From: Cryobacterium flavum
Lineage (GTDB): Bacteria; Actinomycetota; Actinomycetes; Actinomycetales; Microbacteriaceae
NCBI RefSeq assembly: GCF_900103805.1
Contig: NZ_FNIB01000015.1
Span: forward strand, 1 to 64,000
Direction of reading: 5' to 3'
Length of the DNA stretch: 64,000 nucleotides
In this document: positions 34,426 through 42,573 of the stretch, one piece after another
Numbering within the stretch: position 1 is the stretch's first letter
Layout: the number at the start of each line of letters is the position of its first letter
The notes under the pieces: model-generated
Told to the model about the DNA's origin: nothing
Seen by the model: the letters and a program-made list of their open reading frames with translations, nothing else
Database searches by the model: none
Program-made: the position numbers and the translations under genes

Positions 34426-35336
34426 GCGCTGCGCCTCATAACCGGTGGGGGCAGCTGGTGTGGGTTGTGCCGGCCGCGATCGTATTTCTCGCGGCTGCGG
34501 TGCTTGCAGCGAAGGCGTTGCGGGATGCCCCGGCGATCGCGTCGTTCATCGCCCAATACCCCGGTCAGACGGAGCTGCCGGCGGGTGCTCCGGTCGGCCT
34601 GCCGTGGTGGTTGGGCTGGCAGCACTTCCTCAACATGCTGTTCCTTCTGCTCATCATCCGCTCGGGCCTTGAGGTGCGCAACACGAAGCGCCCCGCCGCA
34701 TACTGGATCCGCGGCAGTGCCGGACTGATCCGTACCAAGGGAACGCCCAACCGCATCAGCCTGTCGCTCTGGTTCCACCTGAGCATTGACGCCCTGTGGG
34801 TACTCAACGGCATCGTGTTTTATGTGATCGTGTTCGCTACTGGGCACTGGATGCGGATTATCCCGGTGAGCTGGGACGTCTTTCCTAACGCCGTCTCGGT
34901 GGGCATCCAGTATCTTTCGCTGAACTGGCCAACCGAAAACGGCTGGGTGAACTACAACGCCCTTCAATTACTGAGCTACTTCATGATCGTGTTCATTGCT
35001 GCTCCTTTGGCGATCATCACGGGACTTCGGATGTCGCCAGCCTGGCCAAAGGGGACGAAGCGCCTCAACGCCATCTACCCAGTGCAAGCGGCGCGCGCAA
35101 TCCACTTCCCCCTCATGCTCGTGTTCGTGGCGTTCATCATCACCCATGTGGCGCTCGTGATGGCGACGGGAGCCTTGCGCAACCTCAACCACATGTACGC
35201 CTCCCGGGAGGATGGCACGTGGTGGGGCTTCGGTATCTTCGCGGCAAGCGTCGTGGTCATGACCGGAGCATGGTTCGCGGCAAGTCCGATCGTGTTGCGC
35301 GCGATTGCGGCGAGGACCGGGTCGGTCACACGTTAA
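34422..35336 (+). CDS. Membrane cytochrome b-like protein
   Basis: A 304-residue integral membrane protein with about five to six helices. Helices contain conserved histidines typical of di-haem cytochrome b/b561-type subunits, as in WLGWQHFLNMLF, LSLWFHLSID, RAIHFPLMLVFVAFIITHV. It belongs to the cytochrome b/b6-type (thiosulfate reductase/formate dehydrogenase gamma-like) group. No separate iron-sulfur or ETF-quinone oxidoreductase gene is seen. Translational coupling to etfA suggests it takes electrons from ETF into the quinone pool, but that function is inferred. Confidence 0.72.
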   Translation: MSAAPHNRWGQLVWVVPAAIVFLAAAVLAAKALRDAPAIASFIAQYPGQTELPAGAPVGLPWWLGWQHFLNMLFLLLIIRSGLEVRNTKRPAAYWIRGSAGLIRTKGTPNRISLSLWFHLSIDALWVLNGIVFYVIVFATGHWMRIIPVSWDVFPNAVSVGIQYLSLNWPTENGWVNYNALQLLSYFMIVFIAAPLAIITGLRMSPAWPKGTKRLNAIYPVQAARAIHFPLMLVFVAFIITHVALVMATGALRNLNHMYASREDGTWWGFGIFAASVVVMTGAWFAASPIVLRAIAARTGSVTR

Positions 35337-35405
35337 TGCAATTTGGTGGCAACCCACTCGCCGGGGCTGCGCGAAATAAGTCGATATTACCAAATAGCCC
35401 TTGAC

Positions 35406-35420
35406 TCTATTTTCTATAGA
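35406..35420. promoter_or_regulatory. AT-rich palindrome upstream of second transporter
   Basis: TCTATTTTCTATAGA is a 15-base palindrome (TCTAT/ATAGA arms) between the cytochrome b gene and the second MHS transporter. It matches the operator family of the island and lies 140 bases before the transporter start. Confidence 0.5.
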
Positions 35421-35562
35421 CTACAGAATAACTCAGAAAGACGTTGATTGCATCGCTGGTGAGCGGGTTCCTCTCTGCTCAGACGCACGATATTTTTTGA
35501 CCCGATCCCACGCCGTCCCTGACGGTCTTCAGGGGGCTTCACTTGAGAAAAGGACGAACTAA

Positions 35563-36915
35563 ATGGCTTCGATAGCTCCGGTCAAAGACGACCGGCTTAG
35601 TCCCCGAAGAACAGCCTTTGCAAGCATGATCGGGACCATGGTGGAGTGGTACGACTACTTCATCTTTGGTACCGCCTCAGCATTGGTCTTCAGCCGGATT
35701 TTCTTTTCATCTTTGGATCCGACAACTGGCGTCTTGGCATCCTTCGCTACCTTTGGAGTCGCCTTCGTCGCACGTCCGGTCGGCGCGATCGTTTTCGGGC
35801 ACTTTGGAGATCGGTTGGGACGCAAAAAGATGCTCGTGCTCTCACTGCTGATGATGGGCGTGGGGACCGTAGTCGTAGGCCTCCTACCTACATACGACCA
35901 GGTCGGTCTGCTTGCTCCTACGCTGCTGGTCCTCTGCCGGCTGCTTCAAGGTCTGGCAGTGGGCGGTGAGTGGGGCGGAGCTGTCCTGATGGCCGTCGAA
36001 CACGCGCCCAAGAATAAACGGGCCTTCTACGGCAGCTGGCCGCAGATGGGTAACCCCATAGCAATGATCCTGGCTACCCTCACATTCCTTGCAGTCGTAC
36101 AGCTTCCAGAGGACGATTTCCTGGCTTGGGGCTGGAGAATTCCGTTCCTAGCCAGCAGCATTATGGTCGTTATCGGTCTATACATTCGGCTTAAGGTTCT
36201 GGAATCGCCGGCATTCGTCCGAATGAAGGAACAGGGAGAACAATCTCGTGTTCCCATCGTGGAAATTCTGCGATATCACTGGAAGCCCGCACTTATCGGC
36301 ATGGCGACCACCGCCGCACCAAACATTCCCTACTACATTGGCGCCGTCTTCATCATTAGTTACGCAGCCCAGCGGACAGGCATGGATACCAATCTCATGC
36401 TGATCGGCCTTTGTATCGCTTCCTTCGTTGAAGTTTTCACAATTCCTGCGTCCGCCATCCTTGCTGACCGGATCGGCCGTAAGAAAGTCCTTATGGGAGG
36501 AGCGTTTTTCGTAGCAGCTTTCGCATTTCCCTTCTTTTGGCTTGTCGATTCCGGTAACCCGGTTCTGATTGTGTTGGCCCTGTGCCTGATTCTTGGGGTC
36601 GGGCACGCAACGACGTACAGCACTCAGGCGACATTCTTCTCGGAACTCTTCCCGACGAAGGTTCGCTACACGGGGACATCGGTTGCTTATCACTTGGGAG
36701 GAATGATCACCAGCGGTCCTGTTCCTTTGGTGGCGACCGCGCTGGTGGTGTGGGCAGGAAGTAGCGTGCCGCTCAGTATCTACATGATCGTTGGCGCGTT
36801 CATTAGCATCGGCGCTATTCGGCTGGCCAGGGAGAGCTACCAAGATGAGATCAACGCGGCGCCCAAGGCGTCGCTGAAGGATAGAACCCCCTCAGTATCG
36901 TCTCGCCACATTTGA
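35563..36915 (+). CDS. MFS transporter, MHS type, second copy
   Basis: A 450-residue, 12-helix MHS-family symporter. MVEWYDYFIFGTAS, FGDRLGRKKMLV and LCRLLQGLAVGGEWGGAVLM are the family signatures. It resembles the transporter at 18644-20008 but is clearly divergent, so it may take up a different acid. It forms a monocistronic unit with an operator-like site upstream; AAAAGGACG precedes the ATG. The two transporters bracket the catabolic genes. Confidence 0.9.
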   Translation: MASIAPVKDDRLSPRRTAFASMIGTMVEWYDYFIFGTASALVFSRIFFSSLDPTTGVLASFATFGVAFVARPVGAIVFGHFGDRLGRKKMLVLSLLMMGVGTVVVGLLPTYDQVGLLAPTLLVLCRLLQGLAVGGEWGGAVLMAVEHAPKNKRAFYGSWPQMGNPIAMILATLTFLAVVQLPEDDFLAWGWRIPFLASSIMVVIGLYIRLKVLESPAFVRMKEQGEQSRVPIVEILRYHWKPALIGMATTAAPNIPYYIGAVFIISYAAQRTGMDTNLMLIGLCIASFVEVFTIPASAILADRIGRKKVLMGGAFFVAAFAFPFFWLVDSGNPVLIVLALCLILGVGHATTYSTQATFFSELFPTKVRYTGTSVAYHLGGMITSGPVPLVATALVVWAGSSVPLSIYMIVGAFISIGAIRLARESYQDEINAAPKASLKDRTPSVSSRHI

Positions 36916-36987
36916 ATTTTTGTTTGAGCCGCCGTGGTTTAGGCCGCGGCGGCTCATCGTCTTCACAGCTTCCGAAAGGATACGCCG

Positions 36988-37143
36988 ATGCCCACGGTTC
37001 CGACTACGATTCGCCAGTGGAATTCCACACTGACCCTGAATAATCCGCCGCTCAACGTGACGGCACTGGAAACCACCCGTGCTCTTAGTCAAACTTTGAA
37101 TTCCATCGCGGGCGATTCTGCCGTGGATGCGCCCGTATGGTGA
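36988..37143 (+). pseudogene. Truncated crotonase, N-terminal fragment
   Basis: A 51-codon frame with ribosome-binding site GAAAGGA encodes LTLNNPPLNVTALETTRAL and LNSIAGDSAVDA, the N-terminal strand-helix of an enoyl-CoA hydratase similar to the gene at 27417. Coding similarity ends at about 37130, where the sequence meets the conjugation region, and a stop follows. The remaining 200 or more residues are missing. This is the right-hand boundary of the catabolic island and shows that the island was cut by recombination. Confidence 0.8.
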
Positions 37144-37159
37144 GAATCGAAAAACGTGG

Positions 37160-37570
37160 CTAGGGTCGCATATCGGGGAACAGCCCTTCCGGTGGTGCAA
37201 TGTAGGGCAGTGGCTCACCGGGTTTGTTGGTGTCCTCGGATTTTGCGAACGGCCCTTCTGTGCTCATGAGGATTGGCATGTGGTGGTCGGCGTGTTCGAT
37301 CCACCAGGTGCTTGATCCGGTGGCGCCGTCGAGCCTGAGGTGTTCCCAGGCGCGCCAGAGGGCGTCGATGCGGGCGAGCGCTTCGGGGTAGTTCCACCAG
37401 TTCGCTGCCCATCGAAAGCTCGCGTTTCCCGGGCCGACGCGGCGGGAATACATGTGCCGGAGTCGGTCGCGCATGAATTCGTCTGACGATCCGTAGAACA
37501 GCTGCGGAACGGCCTCCTCTGAAGCTTCTGTTTCGTCGTCGTCATCGCGGAGTGCGTCGAACTCGCTCAC
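37160..37570 (-). CDS. DUF4913-domain protein
   Basis: A 136-residue protein of family DUF4913, common next to coupling-protein genes on actinobacterial conjugative plasmids. Typical segments are FYGSSDEFMRDRLRHMYSRR, RWAANWWNYPEALARIDALWRAW and STWWIEHADHHM. The acidic N-terminus (RDDDDETEASEE) is variable. Function is unknown; it may be a transfer accessory factor. Its start overlaps the coupling-protein stop by four bases. It is last in the leftward secretion operon. Confidence 0.82.
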   Translation of the reverse strand: MSEFDALRDDDDETEASEEAVPQLFYGSSDEFMRDRLRHMYSRRVGPGNASFRWAANWWNYPEALARIDALWRAWEHLRLDGATGSSTWWIEHADHHMPILMSTEGPFAKSEDTNKPGEPLPYIAPPEGLFPDMRP

Positions 37571-39387
37571 AGGTCGTCTTCCTGTCGTGGAGCTGCGTTC
37601 AACGAGGCGTGCGTGTCGCCAGCCGGTGCTGCCGGCACCGGAAGCTCATTGACCGGCGCCGTGCGGCTTGACGGGTCGTGTGCGGCGATGGACGCGCGGA
37701 CGGCGTTAGCGTGAGAGCTTCGCATCCACGGCACTGTTTCGATCAGTGTTGCGGGTGCGCCGGAGGCGAACACGACGGCGCGGCCGCGGGGCAGAGCTCC
37801 AAGGTCCGCGACGTCCAACGTGCGCTCGCGCTGCACTTGGTGGGATGTCGATCGGTTTCCTCGGCCGACGCTGGTTGAGGTGGTGTGTTTGTCGTAGTCG
37901 CCGACCATTTGGGAGAGCTCGCCCAGGAATTCCGGTTCTTTAACGCCGCCGCCGTAGACGGCGATGTTGGAGGCTGACCAGAGCTTGCGCATCCCGTCTC
38001 TGCCCCACACTTCGACGCCCTGTGACCATGACTGCAGAATGGTCATGAGGACGATTCCCCTTGAGCCGTAGTGCGAGTACAGGTCGGGGAGGCCGTGCCA
38101 GCGACACACGTTCGCCGCTTCATCAAGAACACCGAGCAACGGAACGGCTAGTCGTCCGCCGGGCTGGGTTGTGGCGAGTTCTTCTGCGGCTTCGACGGTG
38201 GCTGCGGTGAGGGCGGTGACGAGGGGCCCGGCGGTTCCTTTGCCTTCTTTGGAGAGGCTGTAGAGGGTGTCGCGGCTGCGCACGAATGCGTGTGGGTCAA
38301 ACTGCGGCCGGGAGTCCCCCGCAAGGTTGCCGCCTATGGGTGTCACCCACTGTCCGATTGCGCGGACCTTCAGGCATGATGCCATTTGCGCGGCCGTCCC
38401 ATAGACGCTGTCGCGTCGTCGCGGTTCGCCGTTCACTTGGCCGTCGACGGCGTCGGCCATCTGGTCGTAGCCGTGAGCGCGCAGAATATCGACCGGAGCC
38501 TCATCGCCGGGCGTTGTGGTCCAGGTGAACACCTTCGTGATGGGTAAGTTAGCTACGGCGGCCGCGAGGAGGAAGCCAGCCAAGAGATCTTGGCCGGCGT
38601 TGTCGAAGTACGGGTCGGCGCGAGAATCGCCGGCACGAGAACCGGTAGCGAAATGCTCGGCCAGCTTCGCGGCCTTCACATCATCGGTGACATAGCTCAG
38701 CGGGTTCCACCACCAAGTCGGTTCTTCCAGAGCGATGCGCTGCGGGTCGAACGCCCACACGCGGCCGCCTCCGGCGGCTCGCACATCACGCGTGGCATCC
38801 AGAACGTCTCGCTTGTTCGACGTGGTGAGGACGGCGCCTGGGGCAGACAGGATTGCCGGGATTGCACGGCTGGTGGATTTTCCGGTGCGGGGCCCCCAGA
38901 TATCGACGTGCATATCTTCGGGAGATCCGTAGAGCATGTGCCGTCCGGCAACGGTGATGCCGATGGGGACGCCGAGCCAGTCGGTGACGCCGAGACGCTG
39001 CGCGGTCGCTTTCGCTCCCGTGGCTGACAGCGCGCGAAGATCGCGCCCCTTGCCCATGTAGGTCGCAGCTCCGTCGACGTTGCTTCGGCGTCGCCGGGCA
39101 CGCGACACCGACACGGCGACGAGGACGCCCAGGACGAGCACCGCGACGAGCGTGGCTGCGAGAATCCACGTCCCGGACGCCGGCCAGATTACGGAGCCTC
39201 CCAGCACGCCGAAAAACAGGCCGAAAGGGTCACCGGTCAGGTCGGAGTTGACCCCGTCCAGCTGTGAGCCCCACGTCACGGCCACCCACACAGCGCCCAG
39301 GGCCACAGCCACGAGCGCGAGGCACACGATCAGCATGATCGTCTGCCCATCGACGCCGGGCTGGTTTCGCCTGTTCGATGCACTCAT
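37567..39387 (-). CDS. TraG/VirD4-like coupling protein
   Basis: A 606-residue type IV coupling ATPase that would hand the relaxase-DNA complex to the secretion channel. Two N-terminal membrane helices (residues about 15-40 and 72-95) precede the Walker A motif WGPRTGKSTSR near residue 166. The Walker B strand is LLGVLDEAANVC with YSHYGSRGIVLMTILQSWSQ, the conserved block of the family. The C-terminal tail is acidic and proline-rich. It overlaps the genes on both sides by four bases, so the operon is tightly coupled. Confidence 0.9.
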   Translation of the reverse strand: MSASNRRNQPGVDGQTIMLIVCLALVAVALGAVWVAVTWGSQLDGVNSDLTGDPFGLFFGVLGGSVIWPASGTWILAATLVAVLVLGVLVAVSVSRARRRRSNVDGAATYMGKGRDLRALSATGAKATAQRLGVTDWLGVPIGITVAGRHMLYGSPEDMHVDIWGPRTGKSTSRAIPAILSAPGAVLTTSNKRDVLDATRDVRAAGGGRVWAFDPQRIALEEPTWWWNPLSYVTDDVKAAKLAEHFATGSRAGDSRADPYFDNAGQDLLAGFLLAAAVANLPITKVFTWTTTPGDEAPVDILRAHGYDQMADAVDGQVNGEPRRRDSVYGTAAQMASCLKVRAIGQWVTPIGGNLAGDSRPQFDPHAFVRSRDTLYSLSKEGKGTAGPLVTALTAATVEAAEELATTQPGGRLAVPLLGVLDEAANVCRWHGLPDLYSHYGSRGIVLMTILQSWSQGVEVWGRDGMRKLWSASNIAVYGGGVKEPEFLGELSQMVGDYDKHTTSTSVGRGNRSTSHQVQRERTLDVADLGALPRGRAVVFASGAPATLIETVPWMRSSHANAVRASIAAHDPSSRTAPVNELPVPAAPAGDTHASLNAAPRQEDDL

Positions 39388-41060
39388 GCCGCACTATCCT
39401 CTTCGTCGGCTGTACGGCCGGCTTCGCCATCGACGTCATGCCGCGCGTCGTCGGTGCTGCCCCGTCCACTGATCGGGCTGGACTCGTCGGGTTCGGGGAA
39501 CGACGATGCGGGGTGCCAGAGTTTGTTGGTGTCGTTGATCGCGCGTTCTGATTCGATCAGTTCTACCTTGACGGGGATGCCCGGATGGCCGCCGACCTTG
39601 ATGAGGAACTTGCCCCGGCCGGGAGGGTCGGATTCGCGCCCCAACCCGGTATCCCAGGTGCCGGGATCTTGCCAGGACGTGAGCAGTTCCTGTTCGGCGC
39701 GCGAGAGTGGAACAGCGCTGGTGAGCATGGGCATTTCCGCGCCCGGTAGACCGCCAGCGATGACCATGCCGGACCGTTCGACGAAGCCGCGTGCCTTCAT
39801 CCGGTCGGACTCGCTGGGCAGGGAGAGAAGGTCGCTCATCGTGTGCGAAATCATCGCGAGGCCCACGCCGCGTTGACGGTTCAGCCGGGTGAGGGCGTCG
39901 ACCCGGTCGACCATGCCCGCTCCAGCGCGCAGTGCCCGCCAGAGCTCGTCGAGGACAACGAGGTAATGGCGACGTGGTTCGAGGCCGGCGTCAGCGAGGG
40001 CGTTGGCAATGTTCACGGTGCCAAAGCCGGCCGACCAGCAGGCGAGGAGAATTGCGGCTTGCATGTCGGTGTCGGAGTCATCGATCGAGGATACGTCATA
40101 GACAACGGGGCGGTCTCGCATCATGGGAACGTCGGTGGGGTGGGCGAAGGTTTCGCCTAAACGTCCACCGGAGGTGAGGCTGATGAGTGAGGCCTCTAGC
40201 TCTTCCGTGATCTTCTTATACCGCTCCAGGTCGCCACGGTCCAGGGCGACCGCGCGCACTTCCTGGGGTGCTTCCTGAATCACGCGCAGCAAGTCGCCGA
40301 GCACGGGGACTCCCCCACTGCGGTCGTCGAGGACGGTGAGGGCCCGGTCGATGATGGCTTCCTCGCGAGCGGAGGGTGGGTCTTTGCGCAGGATTGTGAG
40401 GAGGGCGGACACCATCGTTTGCCGGCGGCCGTGAGCGTCGGCGAGCACCATTTGCCGTTCCTTTTCCTTACCGGCGAGGCGTAGCCGTTCGGCGGCCGCG
40501 GTTGCTTCTCCGGGATCGAGGATGTTCAGGTGCCCGCGGCCACGGCCGAGAGTGATGACCTGCCCGCCGAGGGCACGGATCATGTCGACGTAGTCAGGTT
40601 TGAGATCGCCCAGCACCAACGGCAGGTTTCCGAATCCTGCGCCGCCGGTGGCCATCCTTCGGATGAGCGTTGACTTGCCCAGGCCCGGCAGGCCGAGCAC
40701 AAACACGGACGGGTTCGAGATGAGGCCGGCGTCTTGGAACCAGGAAATGGGGTCGGCGCAGACGGTCGCCCCGGTGAAGAGTTGGAGTCCGATCGGTACG
40801 CCGACCATCGGCGTCCCTGTTCCAACCGAAAAGGGGTGCATGCCGCACACCTGCACGGTCGTTCCGCGCCACTCATCTGCCGGCTGGATAACGGTGGCCT
40901 CACCGCGGCCGCGGCCCAACCAGCCTCGAGGACCGGGACGACGGATCTGGGGCTTCTTCTCCTTGTCTGCTTTCGTCTGTTTCGTCTTGGCCAGCTCGCG
41001 CGGCTTCGACGTGAGTTTCGAATTTGCGGCGTTGCGCCGGGTGGAATCGATGGCGGGCAT
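39384..41060 (-). CDS. VirB4/TraC-like transfer ATPase
   Basis: A 558-residue ATPase. Walker A is GLPGLGKSTLIRRM near residue 125 and Walker B is YLVVLDELWRALRAG near residue 370. The block MVDRVDALTRLNRQRGVGLAMISHTMSD matches the sensor region of VirB4-type conjugation ATPases. It drives assembly and substrate passage of the type IV channel. The N-terminal 60 residues are basic and replace the long N-terminal domain of classical VirB4, which may be supplied by the adjacent SCO6880-type protein. One-base overlap with that gene. Confidence 0.85.
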   Translation of the reverse strand: MPAIDSTRRNAANSKLTSKPRELAKTKQTKADKEKKPQIRRPGPRGWLGRGRGEATVIQPADEWRGTTVQVCGMHPFSVGTGTPMVGVPIGLQLFTGATVCADPISWFQDAGLISNPSVFVLGLPGLGKSTLIRRMATGGAGFGNLPLVLGDLKPDYVDMIRALGGQVITLGRGRGHLNILDPGEATAAAERLRLAGKEKERQMVLADAHGRRQTMVSALLTILRKDPPSAREEAIIDRALTVLDDRSGGVPVLGDLLRVIQEAPQEVRAVALDRGDLERYKKITEELEASLISLTSGGRLGETFAHPTDVPMMRDRPVVYDVSSIDDSDTDMQAAILLACWSAGFGTVNIANALADAGLEPRRHYLVVLDELWRALRAGAGMVDRVDALTRLNRQRGVGLAMISHTMSDLLSLPSESDRMKARGFVERSGMVIAGGLPGAEMPMLTSAVPLSRAEQELLTSWQDPGTWDTGLGRESDPPGRGKFLIKVGGHPGIPVKVELIESERAINDTNKLWHPASSFPEPDESSPISGRGSTDDARHDVDGEAGRTADEEDSAA

Positions 41061-42559
41061 TAGAGCTGCTCCCTAACCTCAGACGGAATCCGCAAATGTT
41101 TCGGCAGGACCAGGCCGAGTGGAAGCGCGGCCGCGAACGCGGAATCCTGAGATCCGTGAACAATACGGAGTCGCAGCCGTGCGGTAGCGGAGAGGTTATC
41201 GATTGCGGCCTTCGCGTCGGCCTCGTGGGCGGCGTCGATCACTGTGGCGGTGACGAGCATCCCGAAGTTGACCAGGCCAGCGCCGGAGGCTTCTTCCTGC
41301 GCTGTGGCGAGAGCGGCCCGTGTTGCGGTCATGCTCCGTGCTGTGGGCTTGTTTGCGGACTGCACATTGAACGTCGAGGCGCGTACGTCTGCCTCGACGA
41401 TCGCCGCGGCCTTGGCCGCATCAATCGGCCGGTAGAGCAGTGTGACACGCTTCCGTGCGACGTCGCGGTGCGGCGCGAGCAGTCGGGCCAGGATGCTTGA
41501 GGGGACGTTGCCGCGCGGGGCGCCGCTCATCATCCACGTCACCGACAACGCCGAATCGTGCCGGTAGGAGTCCCAATTCGCCTGATGGGCTGTGGGGCCG
41601 ACCTCGGGCCAGTAGAGCTCGGGTGGTTCACCGGCTGCGTTCGCGTCGTCGATGAGTCGTGCTGCAGCCGGGTCGTAGGCGACGCGGATGACTTCGCAGA
41701 GTTCTTGAGCGCTCAGCGGGCGCGTTGCCCCCGCGCCCGTCGATGACAAGCTTTGCGTGAGGCCGGGCAGGCGCGAGGCCAGCTCGCGGCCCATTTCATC
41801 GGGAGTGCGTTTCTTCCCTCCGACGCGAGCAGCGGCGTTGAAGGTGATGGCAACGTAGGCCTTGATGGTCGCGGAACCGGCCGGGTACTGCCGCACCAGG
41901 TCGTGCAGGATGTTCGTGGCAAATTCTGGGGCGTTGGGAGCAATGCGACTGTTCACTTCGCGGCGGAGCCGCGTGCCCGTGTCGGGGGCCGTTTCAACTG
42001 TCACGGAGACGGCTTCGATGCCGGGTTCGTCGCCGAGGCTGGCGAGCCACAGGCCCCACTCGGCAACCCACACGTCGACCTGTTCGCGGTCGACGAGCGC
42101 TGCGCCGTCGGGCTCCGTCGCGATGACGACGGTGTAGTCCGACGTCGCGGGGACCTGTAATAGTGCGAATGGGCGGTTGTAGCTATCGTGCCACTCCGTC
42201 AACCTGGACCCTGCGGCCAGGCCGGGCAGTTGCGCTGTGCCCCACTCGGCGCGGCCGAGCGGTCCGGACCGGTAGATATGCGTCCCCGTGCTTTTAGTCA
42301 CCATCCACCCAACCCGTGTGGTGGCTCGCATCAGCAGGCTTTGACCGTGCTTGTCTGTGACTGCGACCGTCAGAAGGAACATCCCGAACACGAGCGCCGT
42401 GACGACGCCGTTGAGAATGTTTGAGGCCATCGTCACGATGACGCTGAAACCGGCACCAACGAACAAAATCGTCGTGCCGATTGATCCCAAGCCCAGAAGG
42501 CCAGCGGTCTTTGGTTTCGTCCAGTTGCCGTAGCTGCGCGTTGCGCTGTGCATTGTCAT
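41060..42559 (-). CDS. SCO6880-type transfer membrane protein
   Basis: A 499-residue protein of the SCO6880 family, standard in actinobacterial type IV-like conjugation loci. Two membrane helices near residues 22-70 form a PrgI/VirB3-like anchor, and the rest is cytosolic with segments such as RSGPLGRAEWGTAQLPGLAAG and EWGLWLASLGDEPGIEAVSVTVE. The soluble part resembles the N-terminal domain of VirB4 ATPases, and the next gene supplies the ATPase core. It is 14 bases downstream of the VirB6-like gene. Confidence 0.83.
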   Translation of the reverse strand: MTMHSATRSYGNWTKPKTAGLLGLGSIGTTILFVGAGFSVIVTMASNILNGVVTALVFGMFLLTVAVTDKHGQSLLMRATTRVGWMVTKSTGTHIYRSGPLGRAEWGTAQLPGLAAGSRLTEWHDSYNRPFALLQVPATSDYTVVIATEPDGAALVDREQVDVWVAEWGLWLASLGDEPGIEAVSVTVETAPDTGTRLRREVNSRIAPNAPEFATNILHDLVRQYPAGSATIKAYVAITFNAAARVGGKKRTPDEMGRELASRLPGLTQSLSSTGAGATRPLSAQELCEVIRVAYDPAAARLIDDANAAGEPPELYWPEVGPTAHQANWDSYRHDSALSVTWMMSGAPRGNVPSSILARLLAPHRDVARKRVTLLYRPIDAAKAAAIVEADVRASTFNVQSANKPTARSMTATRAALATAQEEASGAGLVNFGMLVTATVIDAAHEADAKAAIDNLSATARLRLRIVHGSQDSAFAAALPLGLVLPKHLRIPSEVREQL

Positions 42560-42573
42560 CGAGAACCTCCTAC

